Below, in pieces: positions 34,143 through 45,639 of a DNA stretch of 64,000 bases. The notes below the pieces were generated by a model. The model worked only from the letters and a program-made list of their open reading frames with translations. It ran no database searches and was not told the origin of the DNA. The stretch lies in assembly GCA_949825045.1 (NCBI GenBank), contig OX463822.1, positions 3,663,001 to 3,727,000 on the forward strand. Direction: 5' to 3'. How positions within the stretch are numbered: the first letter of the stretch is position 1; every line of letters begins with the position of its first letter. The position numbers and the translations under genes were made by a program. The stretch comes from Argyresthia goedartella. Taxonomy: Eukaryota > Arthropoda > Insecta > Lepidoptera > Argyresthiidae.

Positions 34143-35002
34143 CTACTTTTTGGTACCTGCCTTCGTCTGGCCGGCAGTGGCAAGCCTAGCGCTGGGTTCT
34201 CGCTGCTTGCTTGCCGAGGGCGCCGCAGAACCTGCTGCCGCTGCCGCAACCGCAACCCCAGCCACAGGCATAGGCACAGCCGGTTTACGAGAAGAGTCCG
34301 CGACCTTTTGCCCGGATTGCAGAGCAGAGGGAGGGAACTTGCTGGTGTATTCCTGAAGCTCCGACATGCGCTCCACCTTCTGTCTACTTTTGTCGGGAAG
34401 CAGTAGGACAATCTTACCACCAGAAGTCCAGCAGTTCTGCACGCCGAAGTGTTTCCGGGCAGTAAGAAACACATCATGTCTGGACTTTTCAGGAACTCTG
34501 ATATGGTGGTTTCAGTGCCCTTCAATGCGGTTTTGCCGTTCCACACCTCCATACGGGCACCGAGTGTGGAGAATCTCACCAGTATTGGGCGCGTTTTGGC
34601 TGGCCTTTTGGGTCCAAGATGATGTACAACAGAGGCACTCGCGATGCACTCAGGGGACACTTTTATTTGGTCGGATAGTATCCTTTGAGCCACATCATTT
34701 ACCCGTTCCTTTTCATCTTCGGGTACTCCGTGGAGAAGAAGCACCTTACGACGTGATGCAGTCTCCATCCTGTCCTGTCCAGCGAGCAACAAGTCAACCT
34801 GGCTGCGCAGCAAGTTTAGGCAGTTCCACGTGAACGCCTTGAACTCGAGAAACTCGCTGGCCAGGGAATTGATGTTGAGTGGGCTGCTAGATGAGGACAT
34901 TGTGGCGCACTCACGGAGCTCCTTCTCATACCGGGCCATCCTGCTGCTGGAGTCGGCTGCCATCTGCTCCATGTTGGCACTGATTTTTGTGCATAGATCC
35001 AT
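34143..35002 (-). pseudogene. LINE copy B ORF1, one frameshift
   Basis: Starts at the ATG complementary to 35000-35002. The first part (35002 to about 34485) has a heptad-rich segment, then an RRM-like block with V-L-L-L-H-G-V-P-E, H-H-L-G and R-P-I-L-V-R-F. A 1-nt loss near 34480 shifts the frame into 34472-34143, which continues with F-L-T-A-R-K-H-F-G and ends in an Ala/Ser/Lys-rich tail. About 286 codons in total. By family knowledge it would be a nucleic-acid-binding RNP protein. Confidence 0.65.
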
Positions 35003-35168
35003 TGTGAGTGTGTAGTTGTAGTGAAATCTCCAGGTATGTTTATAAAATATTATATGCCAGTGTAGGTAAAGGGTCCAGGCCTTGTTTTTAATAAAAAAAT
35101 ATAACATTAAGAAACTGATTTTAATTTAAATTAAATAAAAATAGTGGGACACAAATTTATGATGTTGG

Positions 35169-36792
35169 CTAGGCTTCCCTCTTTTTTAAAAAAAAAAATA
35201 AAATAAAATTGATCAAATTATTTCTGGATAGATAGGAAGAGATCTGGGTATGGACAACGGATTCAAGAACTTTGGAAAGGAGAGGTAGGATGGAGATGGG
35301 ACGAAACTCTGTGAAAGAGGAAGGATTGGATGTTTTAGCCAAAGGGATGACATGTGCCTTTTTCCATACTTTGGGAAAGGAACACTCTGATAAAGAATAA
35401 TTAATTAAATGAGTGATTGCAGGAAGCAGCTCGTTGAGCACGCTCCTGATCATTCGAGGACAAATATTGTCATCTCCAACAGCTTTTGAAGATATTGCCA
35501 GCACCGCCTTCCTAACAGCATTGACTCCGACCGGGCTGAACTCGAAAGGAGTAGTAGTAGCAGCAGGTCTTAAGCGGAGGCTACGCAGGGTGGCTTCCTT
35601 GACGATAGAGTTCATCACGACAGGGGGGGCAGAGAAGAATCTATTGAGACCGTTGAGATCGACATTACCGACTGGCAGATCCCGGGACTTACCGACGCCA
35701 AGAGTACGTAGAAACTTCCACACCTGAGCAGGAGTGTAGTTCTCGATGCACTCGTATATGTGGCGGCGCTTAGCGTCACGACATATACGGTTGCATCGAT
35801 TACGGAGAGATTTGAATGTGTGAAAGTTCTCGTTAGTTGGGTCTTTCTTGTAGCGGCATTTAGCTCGGTTCCTCTTGGTCATCAGGCGATTGATAACGTC
35901 GTTAAGCCAAGGTGCGGGCAGGTGTTTCACCCTAACTCTCTTGATAGGAGCGTGTTTGTCAAACAGCCCCAAGATAATTGTGTTGAAGTTGTTGACTTTG
36001 TCATCAACGGTCTCGCTAGAGATGACGGGGGACCAATCAATAGAGGAGGCATCAGCTTTAAGAGACTCAAGATTCAATTTTTTAAAGCTGCGAATATCTA
36101 AGAATTTAGCTCTACTCTTGGGAGACATTATCTTGTTATGATAGAAATATCAGATCATGGTAAGAGAAAGGGGCATTGATTTGACCGTGCGCAGCTACCT
36201 TGTCAGGATCGGATGTTATAATCAGATCAAGGAGGGAGGGTGTACAATGAGGTTGAAAGTGAGTAGCATCAAGGGGAAGAATATGCATATTCAAGGAGTC
36301 AACAATCGATTGGAGTTTATCAGAGCGGTAGTTATTTTTGAGAAGACAGGTGTTAAAATCACCAAGAATAAGAGTATCGCTACACAGTGGGGTCAATTCA
36401 TTCAGAAGGGATTCGAACGACTCAAAGTAGTCTATACGAAGAGAAGGGCTATAGAAAACACCTAGAAGAACCTTATTATGGTGAAGACAGATTTCCAAGA
36501 ACAGATACTCCGCAGATTCAGAGTATTGACTCGGAGAGGCACTGACTACTTTGCTCGGGATATCCGAGCGCAGGTAGACAGCAACCCCTCCATCAGCCTT
36601 CCCAACTCTGTCATTCCTATACAGCCTGTATCCTGGAAGAGAGTACATAGAAGAGGGCAGGCTAGGCTTAAGGAATGATTCCGACACAAGAATGCCGTCT
36701 ATACGTTGCTGATTAAAAGTTTCTAAAAGGTCAGAATAACTCGTGTGTATACTCTGGGCATTAATGTGAACTAGGTTCAAATTTTTCCCCAG
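35169..36792 (-). pseudogene. LINE copy A ORF2, 5' half (endonuclease to RT start)
   Basis: 36780-36136 is the endonuclease (V-H-I-N-A-Q-S-I-H, S-E-S-F-L-K-P, L-G-D-F-N-T-C), ended by a TAA (36136-36138). 36128-35214 carries the linker and RT start (F-R-P-I-S-I-L-P, S-Y-L-S-R-N-N-L-I-N) before copy B interrupts. The last codons down to 35169 belong to copy B's leader. ORF1 is absent, so A is 5' truncated. Confidence 0.8.
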
Positions 36793-38240
36793 GCCACTCG
36801 TTCTGCCTCAACTGCTGGAGTACTGCCCCGATGGCAATGTCGGACGCGTCTGTCACCAAAGCGAGCTTCGTGTGGCAGTCTGGGTGGGCCAGCATAGTGG
36901 CCTGGCAAAGACTCTCCTTACAGGCCTGAAACACATCCGCCTCCTGCGTAGAAAAATAAACGGGATGGGAACCTTTTACTGATCCTACCAGCAGGGCGTT
37001 TAGGGGTGCCTGATGCTTAGCCGCGCCTGGAAGGAACCTGCGGTAAAAATTTATCATCCCCAGAAAACTTTGCAACTCTTTCACTGTCTTTGGCGTAGGG
37101 AAGCTCTGTATAGCCTCGACCTTGGAAGGCAGTGGTGTGGATCCTTCGGCTGTTATACGGTACCCGAGGAAAGTAACCTCAGATACGCCGAAGACACACT
37201 TTGCTGCGTTCACCACCATGCCGAAATCTTTGAACCTGCGGAACAGCTGATCTAGGTGTTGCTCATGTGTCTCCCGATCCTGTGAAAAGACTAAAAAATC
37301 GTCGAGGTAAACATATACAAAGTCTAGACCCCTGACAAACTCTGCCTTGGCTGTCTTCAATTTGTCCGGCGCTAGGCGTCGAGGTGTACTCGATACAGGT
37401 GGCCCAGGTGTAGTACGTATGTGGTGTACCGTACTATGTGTAGGAGTGTGGTGTGTACCAAGTGGGCGTGTTATTTCGGGATAGTTTCCTAGTATGGTGT
37501 GATATGTAGAATCACCAGACATTACCCTTACCGAAGTGACATCCACCGATTTTCGCGCAAGCAACGCCGGGGTCGCAAGCGATGTCGTGCCGTCGATGAG
37601 GCGTTGATTCCTCATGTCGACGACGAGACCATAACGCGATACAAAATCCACACCTATTATCGCCCTCGTCACATCTGCAACAATAAATTGCCAAGCAAAG
37701 TCACGGCGCAAGCCTAGGTTTAAAATAAAATTTACGTAACCGTACGTGTTAATTTTTGTACCGTTCGCTGCGCTTAAAACTAATTCTGTTTTTACACATC
37801 GTGTTTTTAATTGTGAACGAGGAAACACACAAAGGTGTCTACTAAAAACTGTGTGTTTGAACGGTGGTCTGTTATAATAAGGCGACCTGTGCTCGGGCAG
37901 TCGTCGGCCGCCATTACAGATTGCCCCAGCCGTTTCCCGCGAAATCACAGCGCAGCACGCACCGAGTAGCCTTGTCCCCGAACTTATGGTGGTACCAGCA
38001 CGTTGGAAACTTTCTATAATTGGAGTTCGACCTTCGTGCTGATGATGAGCGTCCACGTCCATTTTGTCTACGAGGAGTCTTGGATCGCCCGTGCTCGCGC
38101 AACATTCTATCCACCTTTAGCATTAATGTCTGCATCTGCTGGGATAACGCCGCTACCTCCTGGCTCAGGGAATGTGGTGCTGATGATGACGTTGTTGCTG
38201 CTGCCATCGATGCTGCTGCTATTTGCGGTTGGTGTGGGAC
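36793..38240 (-). pseudogene. pol: Gypsy gag end, protease, partial RT and RNase H start
   Basis: Minus strand. Gag C terminus (38207-37914) with the Cys-His-Cys-Cys motif C-W-Y-H-H ... C-V-L-R-C. Protease: F-L-V-D-T is encoded around 37834-37842, but a short deletion removes the catalytic Gly and changes frame just before V-F-P-R-S-Q-L. RT: most of the fingers/palm (about 130 residues) is deleted at about 37340, joining A-K-A-E-F to V-R-G-L-D-F; the catalytic Y-L-D-D remains. RNase H starts (V-T-D-A-S-D) and is cut at 36793 by LINE A. Inactive. Confidence 0.8.
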
Positions 38241-38248
38241 GACTTTTC

Positions 38249-40246
38249 AATATTGCACAAAATAACAGATTTTACAGTGGAAAATGGAGAAGAGATGACA
38301 AAGGCGAGCTTATCTCTATAAAGAGATTTCTTCCAGAAAACCTAGGATGGAAAAGAAATAATTGACAACAGGTAGACCTAAGTGCAAAACATAAAACAAA
38401 ATAATTAAACACAATAAACTACTTAGCACAATATGTACATAAATACCAGAATTATGTATATAAATATGTGAAAAAAAAAAAAACCTAAACAAAATTACTT
38501 AGATTTAATAAGGTACAGAAAGATAGTGTTCTTTCAACCGACTTTTAAATATGTTGAGAGACGGACAGTCTCTAATAGCGTTGGGGAGTTTGTTCCAGAG
38601 TTGGATGGCGCGAAGTCGGAACCCATGTTCATAGGCGGCAGTATTGTGTTGCGGAGTTGTAAGTAGCGACCGAGTGTGCGATCTCCGTGGCCTATCCGGG
38701 GACAGAAATTCGAAACGATCTCGTAAGAAGCCAGGATAGCGAGGATTATATAAAATGTTGAAGAGGCAAATGAGGATGTGGGAATCCCGGCGAAGACGAA
38801 TCGGGAGCCATTTCAGCTCCCTGCAATACTCTGATACGTGGTCAAACTTGCGCAGACCAAAAACAAACCGAATCCCGAGGTTTTGAAGTCGCTCGAGTTT
38901 GTTCAGTTGCTCTTCAGTCACGCTAGCCCAGCAGACATCTGCGTAATCGATCAGGGGGAGGAGGAGAGACTGAGCGAGCGTGATCTTTGTCCGACGAGGC
39001 CGGAAGTTTTGAAGACGCCTGAGAGAGTGGAAACTGGCAAAGACTCGCCGACTTACCTCGCCGACATGGACTGACCAGGACAGTTGGTTATCGAAGAAAA
39101 CTCCTAGATTTTTGGCATTCGTGCTATATGAGATTATGGTTCCGTCATATGTTACAGGAGCAATGGACAAATGCTGTAATGAGTTATGGGAGTACCTGGA
39201 ACCAATAATCATAGCCTGAGACTTACTAGGGTTCACTAGTAGCCCATAAGAATTGGCCCAGTCCCTGATTTTATCAAGATCTACATTTAACAGTTCTGCG
39301 GCTGAGGCCATATCATGAAGAGAAAAATGTCGGTAAACCTGGAGATCGTCGGCATAAAGATGATAAGACGAGGAGAGTCCATCCGAGATGGAATTAATGA
39401 AGATAGAGAAAAGAAGGGGAGACAGTATACCACCTTGGGGCACTCCCGCAAAGAGGTCACACCACTCTGTTGAAGTCTCCTCCGACTTGATACGCTGCTG
39501 TCGCCCTCTCAGGTACGAATCAAACCAGCTAGCAGAGTCGGAGGACACGTTCAGGGACTTCAGTATCTCAACGAGAATGTCGAAATCGACGCAGTTAAAG
39601 GCGCTGCTAAAGTCCAAAAGTGCTATCACAGAGAGCTGTTTCTTATCCATCGCGTGCTGAATGTCATCAGTGACTTTGAGTAAGGCCGTTACGGTACTGT
39701 GACCCGACCTAAATCCGGACTGAAATTTGTTCAGCAACTTGTTAGAGGAAAGGTAGGAGGAGAGCTGAGCATGGACTATGGATTTAAGGACTTTGGAGAG
39801 GATTGGCAGGATGGAAATTGGACGAAACTCTTTAAAGGAGGAGGGATTAGATGTTTTGGGTAAAGGGATAACTAAAGCTTTTTTCCACACATTAGGGAAG
39901 GAGAAACTGGAGAGAGAGTAGTTTATAATGTGAGTTATAGCAGGAAGGAGCTCGTCAAGTACAACGCTGATCATTTTGGAACAAATATTATCAAATCCTA
40001 TAGCTTTAGAGGAAATAGCGAGCACAGCCTTTTTAACCGCATCGATTCCGACAAGTCTAAAGTCAAAAGGAGTGGATGTAGGAGCTGACTTCGTGCGCAA
40101 GTGACAAAGCGTGAAATCCTTTACAAAAGGAGTCATGACGACAGGGGGGACCGAGAAGAATTTGTTGAGACCACTGAGATCAACATTACCAATCAATTCA
40201 TCCTGAGACTTGCCGATACCAAGCGTTTTGAGGAATTTCCATACTT
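38249..40246 (-). mobile_element. LINE copy C, 5' truncated, inserted in Gypsy gag
   Basis: 1998 bp, same family as A and B. Junctions split the gag frame between I-H-E-I and V-P-H-Q; the flanks GAAATC (40247-40252) and GAAAAGTC (38241-38248), minus reading, look like an imperfect TSD. The 3' end is TGTGCAATATT. Confidence 0.8.
38505..40246 (-). CDS. LINE copy C ORF2 fragment: open reverse transcriptase
   Basis: Open from the 5' truncation point to the natural stop, 580 codons with no lesion; the first in-frame ATG is at 40196. The frame includes F-R-P-I-S-I-L-P, F-R-S-G-H-S-T-V, L-D-F-S-S-A-F-N-C-V, G-V-P-Q-G-G-I-L-S-P, the catalytic Y-A-D-D-L-Q-V-Y, and the complete C-terminal region. It lacks the endonuclease, so it could not retrotranspose alone. 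The cleanest LINE ORF of the nest, suggesting the youngest insertion. No promoter seen. Confidence 0.75.
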
Positions 40247-40252
40247 GATTTC

Positions 40253-40738
40253 GTGGATGCGGTCGGCCAGCTCGGCTACTTCGTCCAACGGTAGCCTAGA
40301 TTGGGATGCGATGATGGTCTGCGTAATAGTGGGTAGCCTACTGGTCCATATGGAACGCATGAAGTCTTCAGGCACGCCCGCGCCAGCCAGACTCTTCAAA
40401 TGCCGCAGGAACTGCGTCGGCTTCCTATCTCCCAACTCTTTGTTGGTAAGGAGCTGGTGGATCCTCTTTTCCCGTGAAACTGACAACCGCTTGACGAGCT
40501 CTGTTTTTAATTGTTGGTACTTATCTACCGCTGCCGATGAAGTAATAATATCCTCCACGATTGATGCCGTGGCAGAATCTAACTGGGCCAAAGCGTAGTG
40601 AAATTTAGTGGTATCCGTTGTTATATTGGCCAACACAAATTGACTCTCTAGCTGCATAAACCACAGCGCTGGTTTATCGGGGTAAAATGGCGGTACCCGC
40701 ACTCAAACTCTGCTTATTTCGGGCTCGTTGTCTGGCAT
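40253..40738 (-). pseudogene. gag: Gypsy gag N-terminal part, one nonsense codon
   Basis: ATG complementary to 40736-40738, 11 codons, then TGA (40703-40705), then an open frame V-P-P-F-Y-P-D-K-P-A-L-W-F ... A-E-L-A-D-R-I-H-E-I up to LINE C. The P-x-F-x-x-x-x-P-x-L-W-F start is typical of arthropod CsRn1-type Gag. Structural capsid protein in intact relatives. Confidence 0.75.
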
Positions 40739-40746
40739 GATGTGTT

Positions 40747-40763
40747 CTTTCTCGGGGTCACCA
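40747..40763 (-). promoter_or_regulatory. Primer binding site, tRNA-Trp type
   Basis: One base inside the LTR, the minus strand reads TGGTGACCCCGAGAAAG; the first 12 nt match the complement of the animal tRNA-Trp 3' end. Trp priming is characteristic of the CsRn1 clade. Confidence 0.7.
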
Positions 40764-40764
40764 C

Positions 40765-41373
40765 TGTGGTAGGTTGGTCGCAACTCGGGCTTAGATATAA
40801 ATTAAACGTCCGAATGTTACAACAATCACTTTTAATTTGCACGAACACGGTACAAAGATAGAAGGAGAAAGTTTATAATTTTGCTATAGAATACCCGAAA
40901 GCACAGAGGAGAAAGTCTCAAGCAATACAAGCACAAAGCACAATAATTAAATGATAATATGAGCGCAAGCGTATAGTGGGAGCGAGGACGATAATTTGCA
41001 TCGAGCAACGTGCGCACAGCGGCGAGGCGTTATGGGTACTGGCGCGGGCGCCAGGCCCGCCATCGGCCGCCGCCGTCGTCCACGCAGATAACGGGATTCT
41101 CGCATCGCCGCATCTAATATGAAAATAGGTTTGCTTGTCCGCTTGTACAAAATGTTAATTTAAATATTAAGTTTAGTTATTCAGCTAGTATTAATTTTAC
41201 ATATTTGAGTGCACGTTGTAAATACCTAATTATAGATTTGGTTATATAATAATAAGTTTTTAGAATTAAGTTTAGTTTTATGTTTTATATTAAGTTAACA
41301 ATAATTTTATATTTAATCAATAAAACTTATTTAATAATTATTATAGCTAAGAGTAGGTATTAAGTACACTACA
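40765..41373 (-). repeat. 5' LTR of the CsRn1-like element
   Basis: 609 bp, pair of 26769-27377; about 19 substitutions between them by eye. Confidence 0.9.
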
Positions 41374-41559
41374 CATTCTTAGTTTAACGTACTGGTTAAG
41401 CATGTGCTGAAAACTTTAATTGTGTGTGTATCCCGGTAAAGCGGTACGCGACTGTACGAGCCATTTATCAAAGTCTTAGAACGCTGTATATATATGCTTG
41501 TCCCAGTAGGCCAGGTTGCTCGAGTAGGCTGGGGTTCACCCCGTCCCATCTGCACAGCC

Positions 41560-41759
41560 TATATTAAAGCATTAAAAAGTACCAGGAATACATTCTCCCA
41601 CTCTCCTTTCATACATACTGCTTTCGTCGATTTTTCTAAGGCTTTTCATAGTACAACACATGAATCCATAGTAGAAGCTCTCCATAATCAGAATGTCAAC
41701 TTCTTATAAAAAATCATATAAGATTGATATAGTAGTATATCAATCTTATTTGATTTTTT
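41560..41759 (+). pseudogene. Small LINE RT fragment followed by a hairpin
   Basis: 41575-41705 encodes A-F-V-D-F-S-K-A-F-H-S and E-A-L-H-N-Q, the RT motif with the first catalytic Asp in RTE-like elements. It ends at an inverted repeat (AAAAAATCATATAAGATTGA near 41707 with its complement ending 41759). Isolated fragment. Confidence 0.5.
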
Positions 41760-42624
41760 TTCAATTGAACGGTGTTAGACATTTCCCTAGGACGGCTCAC
41801 CGCCCTTGGGGAGTATAAACTTACGGAAATACACCGTGGTATATTCTTACAGACTAAAATATATCTATATGTATCCGGCTGTGTTAACGACCTCGTTCCC
41901 GGCGAGATACCGGACGAGTGCATCTCGGTAAGTCCCAATTATTTGCTGAAGGAGGTCTCTGCGTCTCCTTGCCAACAGCAAGTGACAAACAGTATTCCAC
42001 AAGCATGGTACGTCCCAATGAGGTTTCGAACGCAAGTGCGACCGTACAAATCTCTTGGACCTTGAGGTTATGCTCAAATACACATCAGCCTATCCGCAGT
42101 GCTGACTTTCAGCAAACAAAACTCGCGGTTGGATGGCGGCTTACCCATCCAGCTTTCGGCTCATAAACGAAGGACAAATTACAACGTGATAAAAATTCAG
42201 CCCGGGAACATCGATATAAATACTAAGGATAGGCCTTCCCGTACTAAATTTCTTACCATTTTGAGGCTAAGAAAAATAGCGCCCTGTCGGAATTCGTCGG
42301 AACCAAGACAGTACGAAAAATTGTAACGGCGTCACGGTCGGTCACGTTCCGATTTGTGGTGTATAGACACAATATTAGGAAAGTTGATCTACGGATAACT
42401 CTCAAATACCCGGTGACTTTTAATCGGTGATTAGGAGTAGAAATAAAATATATCTAGCTAAAATTTTACTTAAGGGGCGAGGTCTCACGCAATTACCTCA
42501 TGTTTAATTAATAAAAAGTTGAAACATAATTAAATAGGCATATTAATTTTTGTCTTGGCCGTTAAATTATGAAAGAGAATGTAAGCTCACAGATACAAAC
42601 TCTAACTGACTGAAATAGGAACCA
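41760..42624. other. Unassigned
   Basis: Short frames on both strands without recognisable domains. CCGTACAAATCTCTTGGA near 42041 loosely resembles the 15.7/18.7-kb repeat pair. Confidence 0.35.
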
Positions 42625-42690
42625 AATGACATTACGAATAGTAATCTAATGACATTACGAATAGTAATCTTGACATTACGAATAGAAAAA
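42625..42690. repeat. Three-copy tandem repeat, about 23-bp unit
   Basis: TGACATTACGAATAG occurs at about 42627, 42650 and 42671, followed in the first two by TAATCT. Minisatellite-like. Confidence 0.75.
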
Positions 42691-43499
42691 TATCCAAATC
42701 GGATCGTTTTTCAAATATAGGAAGCGGGCAGTTTCACTGTGCGTCGCGCGTCGCTACAAAGTTACGTCAGTCGAATGGTTGATTTTCGTTTGAGGATTTT
42801 TTCGAGAACAATATTTTATAGATAATCAATTTAAAGCCAATAGTAATTGAAAATATAATACTTACTCGTGATACGACACTCCCTGTTTTTGTGTTTTGCG
42901 ATTTGGATATGATTTACACCTTTTTACGTCGCAGGTCACCATTTTTGTTTTTGCTGCCGATATGCCAATCGGCTGTCACCTTCCAAGCGCGACTGATTGC
43001 AAACAGTCCAATTTTCCCGATTTTGTACTGTTTTTGTAGCGACACTTTCAAGCGCTCCGTGCCCTGTCCCTACTATTCAAGTCTGTGCCCGGGAATCATA
43101 TTTTTTTAGTCTGTCAAAGGAAGTTTACGTAGAATCTTATTATATGTCTGTTAAGGAAGTGACAGTTTCAACCCATTCATAGACAAAATATGAAGAGTAC
43201 GTTCAAAAACAACTCTACGGCGCGAGCTAAATCGATCACGGAATCGATCACTTCGTTTGGTTTAGAACACGGGGCATCAATTAGAGCTATCCTCTCTCAC
43301 CAAAAAGTGTTTACTAGAGTGTTGGAAGAGACCTTTGCCATACTGGAGCCAAAATGGGAGAGCAGGAGAATTCACGTCGGGGAAGTAAAGCTCACAAACC
43401 CTCGCTTCACCACCTAAATGATAAGCTATAGTCGATGCTGCAAGATCTGAGAACGCAAGCTTCACGGTAGGACTTAGCATGAATATGTATATATCAAGG
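42691..43499. other. Unassigned
   Basis: No gene recognised; only short frames. Confidence 0.4.
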
Positions 43500-43730
43500 T
43501 AATGTCTGTCTAATGGCAAGGAGCATGCGGTAGACGTGGATGGAGTAAAAATTGCTTGGGTATACGAATACATCTACCTATATAGGCCAAATATTTTCAG
43601 TTGCGACAAGACAACGAAGTCGAAGACTCATCGACAATACCTGAAAGAGCTTTAAGTCTATGAAAAGAGCCCATCCAATGACTCTTAAACTTAAGCTTGA
43701 CGTAAACTAAATGGAATGTTATTTACCATA
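43500..43730 (+). pseudogene. RTE-like RT thumb fragment
   Basis: A plus-strand frame with V-D-V-D-G-V-K-I-A-W-V-Y-E-Y-I-Y-L matches the pattern D-G-x-x-I-x-x-V-x-x-Y-x-Y-L downstream of the RT core in RTE-type LINEs. Stops follow. Short and decayed. Confidence 0.4.
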
Positions 43731-45358
43731 GTTGTTATGGTTTTGCCACATGTCAACAGATGACGCTTCATGCAGTGTCGGTTTTAACCGACATTCGTCT
43801 TTTTTGTTACATTAATTATGCCATTGCGTCGGTAAAAGCATGACTGAGTTGAGCTGTCAATGGCACCTATACCCGCCTTTGCTCCCGCTTGGTGGTGCTG
43901 GCGCTGTTGGAGACAAAGAGTTTAATTATTCGACTTCTCATCAGGGCTGCACTCAGACTAGGGGCCCATGAGCTAGAATGAAACAAAGTTCAGCCGAGCT
44001 TAACTTAACCTAAAACAATACTTTAAATATGAACTTGTTCTGATAGTGCTACACCGACAGCACACTCGACTTGCTTAGCTAGTCCTGCGTGCACTCAGAT
44101 GTAGAACTCGATGAAGACGTCGTACACCCAACAGCTTCTCTTTGGTAAGGTGAAGGCAAGGTCACGCAAATGTATTTTCACGAAATACCAACACTGACGT
44201 ATGTGCATTCACCAGTAGAACACTACCACGTGGTTAAACTAAATACTGGATACAATTCGAACAACTTATTAAATATTCCAAGAAAACCACTCGCGGCTTC
44301 GCGGGGTCACTTTTTGATCAATGTATTTCGCGGCTAGAAAGCAGATCGGTACAATATTATGCGATTTCAATTTCGATACATCCAGGAAACAAAATTCGAG
44401 AGAATTTTGACGTCTCAAATTACTTCCGGTCACAGATTAAAAAACTGGGCATTTACACCGCCTTATAAATGCGCCTAAATGCGTTCTGAATAGAACATTC
44501 ATTCATCTGAGGTTAGGTTCAAAAACACGTCACGTGTCTCTATCTACACCAGCACCATGTGCTTTTCAGATTAGTTTTCATTGCGGTAGATGGCGGACCA
44601 AAGAGTTTCGTTCATCTGAGGGCGGACTCCGCCAGGCGGAGCAAAGAAGCGGAGTTCCAGACCTAATTTATCTAAAAATATATTGTCTTTATAAAAACTT
44701 TTATTTCCCCGCTGTATCGTGAAAAGCGCTTTGTAAAGTCTCGGCCAAAAGTGTTATATATCGACTCGTCTCATAGCGACGAATCTCAAATTCTCTCGTT
44801 CATCTATTACTCACTTTCCAGCCTATACAACAATGAATTTTTATTGACATGAGCGAACGACGTAAAATAAAGCATTTAATTTCAATGACAAACTATACTG
44901 TTCCTTATTAATTCGGTCTAATTATTATTGTCTCTTATCAACTGAAAAACTCCATTTTTACTCAAACCCAACACGAATCCGTCAACCGAGGCACGTAGTA
45001 GTTTATTTTTGGAAGCTGTCAAAAGCCCGCGCGCGTTTGATGAATTTTGATGAGGAAGATGTAGGGTGCAGGTCGCAGGTACGGACCTATCCGAGAAAGA
45101 TACCTACCAATAGATAAAAGTTTTACGACTATCGTCATGGACATATAAAAAAGGACGTATAAAACTTTTTTTTTTCGCCCATGACTATCGTGCTATTGAG
45201 GTTTTATGGTTTAAGAGAACCATCTACAAAATCACTACAACACAGCGTCGCGCCCCATACGGGGCGGCAAAGGCTCAGTCGTGTCCACGTTTAGGCAGTA
45301 TCCAATACCCTATTTTGTTTGACAGGGGACTAGACAGGCTAAAGCTGCTGCCAGATAA
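43731..45358. other. Unassigned
   Basis: No coding region, SINE box or inverted repeat recognised in 1.6 kb. Confidence 0.4.
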
Positions 45359-45398
45359 ATGTGCAATGAAGTACATTGAACCGCTAAGCAAATATCCG
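45359..45398. repeat. Relic of the 17.3-kb MITE arm
   Basis: GTGCAATGAAGTACATTGA-ACCGCTAAGCAAA parallels the arm at 17366-17396. Confidence 0.5.
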
Positions 45399-45639
45399 AC
45401 TCATCACTGATTCCTTTTTACACCAGTGCCTTATGGGAGTCAGGGCTGCCATTTTTATGATTTAACCTATCGATTCTAATGAAGAAACCACATTCCTAAT
45501 TGACAGAAATCACCAAGAGGCAAATGGGTTTTCCAAAAGTATATGGGATTGTAGAAGAAATTGTACAGCTTTTCCTATAATTTTGGGACACACTTTATTA
45601 TTTTAGTTCACTTACGATAGAATCCGGCGCGATAGTCCG

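Larger units (their letters stand above)
30554..35208 (-). mobile_element. LINE copy B, nearly full length, nested in copy A
   Basis: Flanked by TTGAT (30549-30553 and 35209-35213), a 5-bp minimum TSD. It contains a 5' leader, ORF1, ORF2 and a 3' end TGTGCAATAAAGGATTATT. Same family as A and C. Disabled by several stops and frameshifts and a deletion in RT. Confidence 0.8.
29032..36792 (-). mobile_element. LINE copy A (jockey/CR1 group), inserted in Gypsy RNase H
   Basis: Flanked by the 9-bp duplication GCCACTCGT (29023-29031 and 36793-36801, plus-strand reading). The element starts at the endonuclease (5' truncated), is interrupted by copy B (30554-35208), and ends with the AT-rich 3' end TGTGCAATAAATATATACG. 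Removing A restores the Gypsy RNase H frame. Confidence 0.85.
26769..41373 (-). mobile_element. CsRn1/Kabuki-like Ty3/Gypsy element with nested LINEs
   Basis: Minus-strand element bounded by 609-bp LTRs (26769-27377 and 40765-41373) and a perfect 4-bp TSD, CATT (26765-26768 and 41374-41377). Internal order on minus: tRNA-Trp primer site, gag, protease, RT, RNase H, integrase, polypurine tract. It is interrupted by LINE copy C in gag and LINE copy A (with B inside) in RNase H. The LTRs differ at about 19 positions by eye (about 3%). The Cys-His-Cys-Cys gag motif and Trp primer site match the CsRn1/Kabuki clade. Confidence 0.85.

Noticed and set aside
34366..34833. 155-codon plus-strand ORF
   Set aside because: Antisense shadow of LINE copy B ORF1, whose RRM-like block and start codon are on the minus strand.
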